From the NCBI GenBank assembly GCA_039817415.1, contig JBCBVV010000002.1, positions 243,325 to 307,324 of the forward strand: a stretch of DNA of 64,000 bases, written 5' to 3'. The position numbers were made by a program, and so were the translations under genes. The DNA is from JALEFZ01 sp039817415. Lineage in GTDB: Bacteria; Bacteroidota; Bacteroidia; J057. Below are positions 51,944 through 61,000 of this stretch, in pieces (the first letter of the stretch is position 1; the number at the start of each line of letters is the position of its first letter). Under the pieces are notes generated by a model. The model saw nothing but the letters and a program-made list of their open reading frames with translations, did no database searches and was not told where the DNA came from.

Positions 51944-51990
51944 AAAAAGACAGGGGAAGAAATCGCTATGATTTCTTCCCCTGTCTTTTT
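51944..51990. terminator. bidirectional terminator with 21-bp perfect arms
   Basis: AAAAAGACAGGGGAAGAAAT-C (51944-51964) is perfectly complementary to 51970-51990, with a 5-base loop. It ends in T5 on either strand. It serves moxR (rightward) and the convergent M16 gene. Confidence 0.95.
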
Positions 51991-52009
51991 CTACATCCTG
52001 ATTCGTCAT

Positions 52010-53296
52010 CTACATTTTTCCTACCACTACTTCTAGCATCTCATCTGGGTGAAGGTAGGTACTTGCCAATTGTGCGATCTCCTCTTTTTGAATCTCTTTG
52101 ATGACTTCAAATCGTTTATCCAATTCCTCAAAGGTAATATCATAAGCTAGGGAAAACCTTAACCAGTCTCCCATTTGGAAGGGGGTTTCTCTATCGCTTA
52201 TACTTTTTCCCAGTAGGTAGTTTTTGACCAATTGGAGTTCTTCCTCCTCAATTCCTTTTTCCTGAAGCAATTGGATTTCCTTTTTTACCTCACGGATGGT
52301 AGGCTCTATGTATTCGTTTCCGACATCAGCCTGCACGACAAATACCCCATTGTGCTTCATACCGATATAGCCAGAATAGATCCCGTAAGTATAGCCCTTT
52401 TCCTCACGAATGTTCTTCATCAGTCGGGAACCAAAATAGCCTCCCAAGACGGTATTTAGGAGATTCAATTTGTAATAGTCAGGGTGGGACCGAGAAACGG
52501 CTGGATGACCCAATCGGAGCGTGGCCTGCATGCCTTCTTGTTCGACATAATGCCTTCCTCTGTTATTGATCATGTCAGGGAAGGAGGCAGGCTCAGGTTC
52601 AGCACCACTTCTGTCTAGTGTTCCAAATTTTTCTTCTAGGCTTGCCAAGAGACTTTCCTCCTCAAAAATCCCTACAACTGCTAGGCTCATATTTCCAGGC
52701 TGTAGGAGCCTTTGATGATAATCTTTGATGGCTACCAATTGGAGCGCTTCGATTTCAGCCTGACTTGCATTGAGTCCATACGGATGGGAAGGCCCAAACA
52801 ATTGATGGTTAAAGTGCCGTCTCGCTTGGATATTGGTCTTTTGGGCATTGACTTTCGCAGCCTGAATTCCCCTCATTTTCATATAGGTAAACTCATCCTC
52901 AGGGAAAGTTGGGGAGAGCATCACCTCCTTGAGCAGTGGAAGGGTTTCATTGAGGTTTTGTGTCGTAGTCGCCAACTTGAAGGCCATGGTTTCCTCATCT
53001 GTCTCAGTAGAAATCCATGCTCCAAAGGAATCTAGTTGTTGAGAGAGTTCGAGGCTATTGTAGGAAGCGGTTCCTTCCTGCATCATCCTTCCTGTATAAC
53101 TAGCCAATCCAGGAACGGGCAGATAATTCTTTCCGGCTCGGAAAATGGCTTGTACCTCTACCACCTCTACTTGTCCAAAACTCAACAAGTAAACGGGCAT
53201 CCCATTGGACAAATGAGTTGTCCTGTAAGCTGGTAGTGATATGTGGGGAAACGGCCTCGATTTTGGGGCCTTGGAACGGTCTAGCGCTTCGCTCAT
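52010..53296 (-). CDS. M16 family peptidase homologue lacking the HxxEH zinc motif
   Basis: 428 residues from the ATG at 53296 (MSEALDRSKAPKSRPF); upstream codons are a GT-repeat tail. The M16 fold is clear: LSNGMPVYLL (N-domain strand), IFRAGKNYLPVPGLASYTGRMMQEGT (where H-x-x-E-H should lie), SLAVVGIFEEE, LNLLNTVLGGYFGSRLMKNI and REEKGYTYGIYSGY. The last carries the R...Y pair typical of M16 C-domains. Metal ligands are replaced by YTGRM, so it cannot be a standard zinc peptidase. It may be the non-catalytic partner of an M16 pair, but no active partner lies nearby. No signal peptide is visible. Confidence 0.85.
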   Translation of the reverse strand: MSEALDRSKAPKSRPFPHISLPAYRTTHLSNGMPVYLLSFGQVEVVEVQAIFRAGKNYLPVPGLASYTGRMMQEGTASYNSLELSQQLDSFGAWISTETDEETMAFKLATTTQNLNETLPLLKEVMLSPTFPEDEFTYMKMRGIQAAKVNAQKTNIQARRHFNHQLFGPSHPYGLNASQAEIEALQLVAIKDYHQRLLQPGNMSLAVVGIFEEESLLASLEEKFGTLDRSGAEPEPASFPDMINNRGRHYVEQEGMQATLRLGHPAVSRSHPDYYKLNLLNTVLGGYFGSRLMKNIREEKGYTYGIYSGYIGMKHNGVFVVQADVGNEYIEPTIREVKKEIQLLQEKGIEEEELQLVKNYLLGKSISDRETPFQMGDWLRFSLAYDITFEELDKRFEVIKEIQKEEIAQLASTYLHPDEMLEVVVGKM

Positions 53297-53321
53297 GTGT
53301 GTATGTGTGTGGACAAAATTG

Positions 53322-53352
53322 AAACGCCACCGAAACTCATTCAATGGCGTTT
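53322..53352 (-). terminator. hairpin between the secreted propeller gene and the M16 gene
   Basis: AAACGCCA (53322-53329) pairs with TGGCGTTT (53345-53352). Read leftward it is followed by CAATTTTG, a weak T-tract, so partial termination after the gene ending at 53368 is likely. Confidence 0.4.
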
Positions 53353-53367
53353 AACTTGTGATATTTC

Positions 53368-54852
53368 TTATTGATCAAATGCTACTTTGAGCACAGTATA
53401 AATTCTTCCTCTGTTTCGGAGATAGACCATCATGGCCTCATTGTTCCCCGTTTGAATGCTATACCTAGGAATAAAGGCATCTCCGACTCTGAAGTCAGGT
53501 AGAAGTGGGGTAGTTGGCCCGACACTTCCATCAATCCCAATCAGGTTATAGTATACATTCAGGCGTCTGTTCCTTCCTCTGGGATAATACTCATAGAAAA
53601 TGTACGTCCCCTCTGCGCTTGAGGCGTTAAAGAAGGAAAGGTTTGACGGGTCTTCCGATGCTTGGCGCTTATCTACAACAGCTTGCCATTCGATTTTCCC
53701 TTCTGCATCTATTGAAGTCAAGATCACATCGTCATAGTGAAAGATCTCAATGTCGCTGAGTCTTCCGAAACGATCCTGGAAGGTTTGGCGTGTGATGTAG
53801 AACTTCTCCGCAATTAAGAGCACCCCACCATCTGAACGCAGGATGATCCCATCTTCTGAGCGGATATAAAAATCTCTGATTTCCTTGCCACGGTTGATTT
53901 GACCCTTAGAAAGGTAATTGCTCAGGAAGTCTTTGGAAAAGGGCTCCGTAGCCTCAATCTCTACTCTACCTTGCCAATCAATGCGTTGCAAAAAGGTACC
54001 TGCCATTTGGTTAGAGCCTCTATTTGAATAGAAGCCTGCCAGGAATACATTTTCGTCTCTATCGATTTTGAAGGTTAAGTCCGCAATGATTCTATCCCCT
54101 AGGTCAATTTCAAATTCTCTTCCCTGGTTGATTTGGGTATCGTATCGATAAGCGAGGTATTTGAAGTTATTGGGATCAATGATCAACCCTTTGGAGGAGT
54201 ATTTTCCTAGGACAAATACATTTCCCTGGTTACTCAAACGAATGTTGGTGATTCTGAATAGATTGTCAGGGTACTTGAGTTTTAATTCACCGTTGGCTTT
54301 TACGGAGCCATCCTCGGAGAACAAATAGTAAAGTACTTTTTCTGCTTCCTTTCGGTTCTGGAGATTCTTATAGCAAAGAAGGCTCTTTTTATTCGGAGAA
54401 AGGACATACTGAAGGTCTACCTTTTGTTCCTTTTGATTGGGGTAGATAGATAAAATTGCCTCTTTTTCAAGGACTTTACCCTCTAGGTTATACCTGTAAT
54501 AATAGGTTTTGATGATCTTGTCTTTTGGGAAAAATTCCGAAACAAAGACCAGAATATTTTCTCCTAAAACAGTCAGGAAGTCAATGTTTTTCCTTCCGTT
54601 TTGTTCGATGATATTTTCACTCCATTGCTTTTTGAAGTTCCCACCGTATTTGTTGAGGGCTAGAAAACGATTGGAAACGCGGCTATAGGGGCCAAGGGTG
54701 ACAACTCCCTTATCAACGGGAGAGAATTCGATAAAAGAAGGTTTAGCTTCTCTTTTCCCAATATCAAGTCTTGCCGCAATATCTTGGGCAGTAAGCTGAG
54801 AAAAGGTATATAGGCTTAACAGGCTAAGAATACAAAGAGCCAGTCGGGTCAT
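53368..54852 (-). CDS. secreted hypothetical protein, probable beta-propeller
   Basis: 494 residues with a signal peptide (MTRLALCILSLLSLYTFSQLTAQ). The mature part consists of repeated strand blocks with short turns (VFVSEFFPKDKIIKTYYYR, KSLLCYKNLQNRKEAEKVLYYLF, NVFLAGFYSNRGSNQMAGTFLQ, GGVLLIAEKFYITRQTFQDR), suggesting a propeller of seven or so blades. No catalytic motif. It lies two bases from a small membrane-protein gene upstream on the same strand, so the two are probably coupled. Confidence 0.7.
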   Translation of the reverse strand: MTRLALCILSLLSLYTFSQLTAQDIAARLDIGKREAKPSFIEFSPVDKGVVTLGPYSRVSNRFLALNKYGGNFKKQWSENIIEQNGRKNIDFLTVLGENILVFVSEFFPKDKIIKTYYYRYNLEGKVLEKEAILSIYPNQKEQKVDLQYVLSPNKKSLLCYKNLQNRKEAEKVLYYLFSEDGSVKANGELKLKYPDNLFRITNIRLSNQGNVFVLGKYSSKGLIIDPNNFKYLAYRYDTQINQGREFEIDLGDRIIADLTFKIDRDENVFLAGFYSNRGSNQMAGTFLQRIDWQGRVEIEATEPFSKDFLSNYLSKGQINRGKEIRDFYIRSEDGIILRSDGGVLLIAEKFYITRQTFQDRFGRLSDIEIFHYDDVILTSIDAEGKIEWQAVVDKRQASEDPSNLSFFNASSAEGTYIFYEYYPRGRNRRLNVYYNLIGIDGSVGPTTPLLPDFRVGDAFIPRYSIQTGNNEAMMVYLRNRGRIYTVLKVAFDQ

Positions 54853-54854
54853 AA

Positions 54855-55064
54855 TTAGTAACGCTTATTGTTCTTGATCGCCATGTACGATCTCCAAAAT
54901 CTAAAAATTCCGTATCCAACCAGTAGTGAACCGATCATAAAATGATACCATGCTGGGGCGTCTTTGATAAATGAGGTCTCAGGTCTGAAAATCATGATGG
55001 CAATACCACAACCCACAAAGAAGATGCTCATCACTAGTCCCAACATTCCAACGAAACGATACAT
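54855..55064 (-). CDS. small two-TM membrane protein, 69 aa
   Basis: The start is taken as the ATG at 55064 (MYRFVGMLGLVMSIFFVGCGIAI); codons further upstream look unlike protein. Two hydrophobic helices (about 4-25 and 36-54) are separated by a short polar loop with RPETSFIKDAPAWYHF, and a basic tail ends KNNKRY. Function unknown. It ends two bases before the start of the secreted propeller gene, so both are likely in one transcript. Confidence 0.6.
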   Translation of the reverse strand: MYRFVGMLGLVMSIFFVGCGIAIMIFRPETSFIKDAPAWYHFMIGSLLVGYGIFRFWRSYMAIKNNKRY

Positions 55065-55312
55065 AAGTAAGATAGTTTGATCAATCCTTGTACAAATGAA
55101 TATGCGTGCATGAAAAATGAGCAAGCAGGTATTCAACTTCAAATTTGCAAAAAAAGAGACCATACCCCAATCTTGTTTCTCATTTTTGGTCCAAATTGGT
55201 CAGCTTTTGTGCAAATCCATCTTCAAACAAATGCGTATTTTATAAAACAGATTGGAGACATCTCCCTACTGAATATGTCTCCTACCTGCAATTATCCTAA
55301 ATATAGCTGTTC

Positions 55313-57289
55313 ATGAGGTTCTTCTGGATTGTCTTGATTGTCCTTCTCCCTTCTTTTCTTCAGGCCCAGGTCAGGTTCACCCGATTTTATGGGGGGCCAT
55401 ATAATGAGCATGCCATCAAAGCCCTTCATTGTCAAGACGGCGATATCGTAGTGGCAGGTACGACTTATTCTTTTGGAAAGGGGAAGAGTGACGTATGGGT
55501 GATGAAAGTGGACCAATTTGGAGAGGAGTTATGGCGGAAATATCTAGGGACGGAAGGCTTCGACTGGGTAAGTGGGATGATTGAAACCAGAGATGGAAAC
55601 TATACACTAGCAGGATATAGAAAGCATCCCGATAGCACGCATAACGATGGGTGGGTAGCTCAATTGAATAGGTATGGCGAACTCATGTGGGAGCACACCT
55701 TTGGGGGAAAAAAGGCCGATGAAATAAAAGCCTTGATACAGACTCAGGATGGTGGTTTCGCTTTGACAGGCTTTACGGATTCCAAAGGAAAAGGCAAAGG
55801 AGACATCTGGTTAGTAAGATTGAATGCCGTAGGAAATCTCCTGTGGGAAAAGACATACGGAGGGAAATATGAAGAAAGAGGCTTAGCCATTACCGAAGGC
55901 AAAGACAACAGTCTGTTGATTGGAGGTTATGGCATCTATCCTGAATCAGCCTCCGACATTGTTGTCTTGAAAATTGACAGGAACGGGCGTGGAGTATGGC
56001 GAAAGGTAAACCGAGACAAAGGAAACTCAGTAATAGAAGCTATTTCCTATACCTCTGATGGAGGAATCCTGGCAGCTGGTAGAGGGTATAGTACCCTTAA
56101 TAAAGGCCTTGACGGTAGAATCTGGAAGCTTAATGGTTCTGGCTCCGTTCAATGGAAAAAAGATTTTGGTGGAAGGAAGACAGAAAGCTTCGTTGATATG
56201 GAAGCGGTGAGCGGTGGATTCGTTCTCCTAGGCCAACAAGAAAAAAAAGAAAGCAAAAGGGACCTGTGGATGCTCAAAGTGAATGAAGGAGGTGACATCA
56301 TTTGGGAACAATCCCCCGTCGCTTCTCAAAAAGACTGGGCACATGGAATTAGTCCTTCTAGAGATGGAGGCTTATTATTAGCTGGAGCGACCCGATCCTA
56401 TGGAAATGGGGGAAGTGATATGTTGGTCATGAAAACCAACAGAAGAGGAGAACCAGAACCAGGTTCCTTTGAGGGGATGGATGATGAGCTCTTTTTGGGG
56501 GAGGAAGATGAAATTGTGGCCGAAGAAGACCCTTTTAAACCCAATCTTTATATCCTTTCCATTGGCATCTCAGATTATAAGTATGAGGACATAGATCTCA
56601 CTTATGCCCACTCTGATGCAGAAGCTATTTCAGCTCGATTCGAGGAGTTAGAAGGAAGCTTGTATGGAAGAGTAAAGGCACAAACCCTGCTCAACGAAGA
56701 TGCTACCCTTGTAAACATCAAAAAAGGCTTGAGTTGGTTAGAGCGAGAGGCTACCCAAAAGGATGTCATTATCTTGTTCATCTCCTCTCATGGAGCCCTT
56801 GACAACAAAGGGAATCTTTTCATTTTACCTAACGATTTCCAATCTGAGGATCTCTTTGCTACGGGCTTGGACATCAGTCAGGTTACTGAGGGAATCAATG
56901 GAACCCCTTGTAAAAAACTAATCTTCCTGGATGCTTGTCATAGTGGGCAATCTGGCTTTAACCTGCTAGAACTCGCCTCCGTCAAAGCCGCCAATGTCAA
57001 TCAGGCAGTGGAGCAAATGGTGGATCAACAAGCAGGGGTAACGGTCATGACTTCCTCCAGTGGAAATGAATTCTCCTTTGAAAACAAAAGATGGGGACAT
57101 GGAGCCTTTTCCAAGGCTATTTTGGAAGGATTGAGAGGAAGAGCAGATTACAACCACGACGAATTGGTATCCCTACTAGAGCTAAATCTCTATGTAACCA
57201 CACGTGTAAAGGAATTAACCGGAGGTAAACAACATCCTTATACCCCCATTAACCTATTTGGAGATATTCCGCTCTTTGTCTTGGAGTAA
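55313..57289 (+). CDS. secreted caspase-family (C14) protease with N-terminal beta-propeller
   Basis: 658 residues. A signal peptide (MRFFWIVLIVLLPSFLQAQ) is followed by a repeat domain (about 22-375). Its blades carry D-G-G-x-x-L/A-x-G-x-T-x-S and W-x-x-K/R-x-x-G-G motifs (for example TQDGGFALTGFTDSKGKGKGD, SRDGGLLLAGATRSYGNG). An acidic linker follows (about 385-405, DDELFLGEEDEIVAEED), then a C14 caspase domain (about 410-658). The His of the dyad is H493 in FISSHGAL and the Cys is C542 in FLDACHSG. VTVMTSSSGNEFSFE follows. The signal peptide points to export, so its targets are extracytoplasmic. Metacaspase-like specificity for Arg/Lys is likely but unproven. Confidence 0.9.
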   Translation: MRFFWIVLIVLLPSFLQAQVRFTRFYGGPYNEHAIKALHCQDGDIVVAGTTYSFGKGKSDVWVMKVDQFGEELWRKYLGTEGFDWVSGMIETRDGNYTLAGYRKHPDSTHNDGWVAQLNRYGELMWEHTFGGKKADEIKALIQTQDGGFALTGFTDSKGKGKGDIWLVRLNAVGNLLWEKTYGGKYEERGLAITEGKDNSLLIGGYGIYPESASDIVVLKIDRNGRGVWRKVNRDKGNSVIEAISYTSDGGILAAGRGYSTLNKGLDGRIWKLNGSGSVQWKKDFGGRKTESFVDMEAVSGGFVLLGQQEKKESKRDLWMLKVNEGGDIIWEQSPVASQKDWAHGISPSRDGGLLLAGATRSYGNGGSDMLVMKTNRRGEPEPGSFEGMDDELFLGEEDEIVAEEDPFKPNLYILSIGISDYKYEDIDLTYAHSDAEAISARFEELEGSLYGRVKAQTLLNEDATLVNIKKGLSWLEREATQKDVIILFISSHGALDNKGNLFILPNDFQSEDLFATGLDISQVTEGINGTPCKKLIFLDACHSGQSGFNLLELASVKAANVNQAVEQMVDQQAGVTVMTSSSGNEFSFENKRWGHGAFSKAILEGLRGRADYNHDELVSLLELNLYVTTRVKELTGGKQHPYTPINLFGDIPLFVLE

Positions 57290-57304
57290 AGGTGTATGGA
57301 TAAT

Positions 57305-57868
57305 TTATAGTTCTCCCAGGAAATCCTTGACCCAAACAGGCTGCCCAAGGCCGGAAATGTCAATTTTATCATTAACAGTTGAAAGCTCACACTGAATATA
57401 GCCAGTTGGGGTAGGCTGTGTATAGACTTCGACTGTATCCTCCTCCACATTGACAATCCAGTACATGGGTACGTTTTCCTTGGCATACATGCTGGCTTTG
57501 ATCTCCCGATCGAACCTTAGAGATGAGTCTGCCACTTCAATGATCACAAACACATCTTCTAATGCAGGCTTTCTGTTCTTATACCGTTTAAAGGGCCCCT
57601 TGATCAACACTACATCTGGTTCTGGTTCATTGTAGGTGCCAAGTTGAACAGGATTTTGAATGCTGACGATAGCCTCCGGAGCAAACTGCGAGGCAAATAG
57701 CATATTTAGTCGGTTGACGGTAGTAATGTGTTTATGGCCAATAGGACTCATTTGAATAATCTCACCATTGATCAACTCCACCTTGTCATTTTCGGTGAGT
57801 ATACCGGCATCAATCATTTTGTTATACTGACTGATACTTAAACGAAGTCTTTGAAGTTGAAGAGTCAT
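57305..57868 (-). CDS. Uma2 family endonuclease (DUF820)
   Basis: 187 residues from the ATG at 57868 (MTLQLQRLRLSISQYNKMIDAGIL); ATGs at 57892 and 57919 are possible. This is the typical Uma2 pattern: YNKMIDAGILTENDKVELINGEIIQMSPIG (about 15-44), PVQLGTYNEPEPDVVLIKGP (metal-binding Glu/Asp), DVFVIIEVADSSLRFDREIKASMYAKENVPMYWIVNVE. The motif contains the PD-(D/E)xK-like E-V-A-D-S...D-x-x-x-K core. Uma2 genes are widespread in Bacteroidota and cyanobacteria, often in many copies, and their biological role is unclear. It is convergent with the caspase gene. Confidence 0.9.
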   Translation of the reverse strand: MTLQLQRLRLSISQYNKMIDAGILTENDKVELINGEIIQMSPIGHKHITTVNRLNMLFASQFAPEAIVSIQNPVQLGTYNEPEPDVVLIKGPFKRYKNRKPALEDVFVIIEVADSSLRFDREIKASMYAKENVPMYWIVNVEEDTVEVYTQPTPTGYIQCELSTVNDKIDISGLGQPVWVKDFLGEL

Positions 57869-58018
57869 AAAATTGATTTTACTGTGACTCATAGATGGTG
57901 AGCACAAAACTTGGCTCATCTTGCGGCAAAACTAATATACACCTATTTCTCCTTTCCCTGAAATTTCCTTCAGCTTTTGCTAAATTCGGGAATTGCCATA
58001 GATTCCAGCGCTCCCTTC

Positions 58019-61000
58019 ATGCAACAAATCCTTCATAGTTATAAACTCCGCCTGACAAACCTAAGTCAAGCCAACCGCTCATTGCGTTTGGGGAGATTGA
58101 GCAAAAGGAGAGACATAGATATGAGGGACCTTGGTTTCATTGAGAATGATACCACAGAACAAATCATTCAAAAGATCATCCAAGGCAAGGATGTGAATCT
58201 CGTCAATAAGTTGAATCCCCGCTTTGAGACTACCAATGTGGCGGATCGAAGACTCAATCAGATTTATCGAACAGCCCAAACGCTGGAAGAAGAAACTGGG
58301 AGTTATGACTTATTTTTAGGTTACCCCTTTGTAGAGGGCAAATTCATTGATGGAAGCATTGCAAGATGCCCTGTATTGCTCTTTCCCGTCAGGTTGGAAA
58401 GGAACCTACAAGGCAAGCCACGCTGGAAGCTCCGAACGAAAAAGGAGGATGGCATTCAGTTCAACAAGACCTTCTTCCTCGCTTATGAGTTATACAATCA
58501 AGTACGACTGTCAGACGGCTTTTGGGAAGATGATGTAGAGTTTGGGAAGGTTTGGATGGATTGGGTGCAGGCTTTCTATGAGAAAATAAAGGAGCATGAA
58601 ATTGAGGTAAACTTCAATCCTCGTCTCTTCGACTTGAAGATTGAAACCTTCCATGACAAAAGTAAGGCAGAATTGGACCACTTCAAGGATGGTGTTCTTA
58701 CCTTCAAGTCTCAGGCTGTGCTGGGTATCTTTCCTCAATCGGACTCTTCCCTCCTGAATGATTACAATACCATTGAAGAAAAGCCCAATGCCTTTCCCCT
58801 AAAGGAACTGTTTGAAACAGCCATTCCTACAAAAAATGAAGACCTAAGTTACATCAAAGAAGAAAATAGATTCTTTGTGACAGAGGTAGATCAATCGCAG
58901 GAAGAGGCCATTCTCAAGGTAAAACACGGCAAATCTCTGGTCATACATGGCCCTCCTGGAACAGGTAAATCCCAAGTCATTGTCAATATGATTGCGGATG
59001 CTATGGCACATGGGAAAAAGGTCTTACTGGTATCTCAGAAAAGGGCTGCCTTGGATGTGGTGTATAAGAGACTGGCAGGCTTAGGCTTGGATAAATTTTC
59101 TGTCTTGGTTCATGACTATCGCAGGGATCGATCTGAGATATTCCGTCAAATCAAACAGCAAATTGATGCCATTGAATCCTACAAAAAGGATCTAATTGAC
59201 TTAAACATCACGAAGTGGGAGCACGATTTTAAGCGATTTTCAAGGGAATTGGACCAATTGAGCCGCGAATTTGAAGCGCTCTTCCAAGCCTTGACAAGTC
59301 GTCAGGTGGAAGGCATCAACATACATGATCTCTATTTATGGTCGAGCTATGACCTTAATCCCTTTCCTATCAAGGACTTTGCCCAACATTCGAATCTTGA
59401 TCAATTGGAGGGCTTTATCACCAAAGTCCAAACGCTCTGGGATTATGGCGATTTGCTCGCTCCGACATATGAATGGGAAAAACGATTGCCCTTCCACCAT
59501 TATCAATCTGAGGATAGGGAAAAAATATCCGCCTTTCTCCAGCAGGCCAACAAACAGATCAAAGACATTCACCAATCCTATACGGAGTTAGAAGAGGATT
59601 TTGGGAGCAATATTCTCGACCCTTCTCTCAACCAGCATAGGTTAAACCTTCTTTTTGAAGCGAATAAACAAGTTAGAGATGAAGCCTGCCTGGCTAGTAT
59701 GGAAGGACTTCAGGTTCAAAAAGCAAGGGAAGAACAGATCGACCGACAACTAGGCAAATTGGAGCAATTACTGGGCAGCTTAGATGAGCTTCAAGTGCTG
59801 GATGATGGTCATTGGGCCCTGCTTGGGGAGATTCTCAAACATGGAGAAGCCTATAAAAAGCACTATTTGCGACCCTTAAGAGGCATTAGCTTAGAGTACC
59901 AACGAGCGAAGTGGTTCTTTGGGAAAATCATGGAGCGCAAGGGGATCAAATTCACCCCAGACTACTTTGAAGGGCATTTAGAGGCAGAAATCAAACTTTT
60001 TAGAAACCTTCATAAATGGTATATCAAGCTGCACGATAAACCTTTTTTTGAAGACTTTCCTTTGTTGAATGGGCAGAAAGAAAAATGGACATGGCTTAAC
60101 CAGAAAAAACAACATGCTCAGGCTTTCTTCCAACTCAAGTCCATCAAATTCTTCCCTTCTGTCAAACCAAGATTTAGACTGGGGAAGTTTGATATGAACA
60201 GATGGGATGAGCGACTTCCTTTGATTCAGGCTTTCTCCTCCTTCAATGTACAGCTCCAACAATGCCTTCAAGGATGGGCATTGTATTTACATCCAGTACA
60301 AATTGAAAAGGGTAAGGAAGGTTTTAAGAATCCAGATGTAGCCACTAACTACATGGACTTGCTAAAGGAAAGGCTTGAGAAGGATTTTGAGGACCTCAGA
60401 GACCTAGATCGTTTGTTGGCTGATTTTTCACAATTAGAAAAAGAGACGCTTAGTCTTCTTCAACAAGAAAAAGAAGAGAAGCAGACTGAGGAAGAGTTTA
60501 TGGCGCACATCCGCCAGTCTTGTTATCATTTTTGGATTGAGCAAATTGAAAAGCGCCATCCTATTTTGCGGGAGGTCAGCAGCCGTAGTTTTCCTCGAAA
60601 AGAAAGAGACTTTGAGGAAAAGTATGGGCAGAAACGGGTGCGTGTAACTGAGCTTATTCTCCAAAGACTCAAAGAAAGTCTGGTCAATATTATAGAATAC
60701 AACCGCCTTAAAAATCCCATTACCTTCAGGGAAATCTACCATCAGGTAGGTAAGAAGCGACGCTTGTGGTCGGTACGTAAATTGGTGGAAAAGCAATGGG
60801 ACAAGGGCTTAAATCTATTGGTTCCTTGTTGGATGGCCTCCCCAGAATCTGCCTCAGCTATTTTTCCAATGGAAAAGGACTTCTTTGACTTGGTGATATT
60901 TGATGAGGCCAGTCAGTGTTTTGTGGAAAGAGCGATCCCTATTATCCTACGAGGGAAGCAAGCCGTGATAGCAGGGGACAACAAGCAATTGGCACCTACC

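Noticed and set aside
53285..53325. GT-repeat tail as an upstream part of the M16 gene
   Set aside because: The longer start at 53344 would encode a His/Thr repeat from a GTGTGT tract; the ATG at 53296 gives a normal M16 N-terminus.
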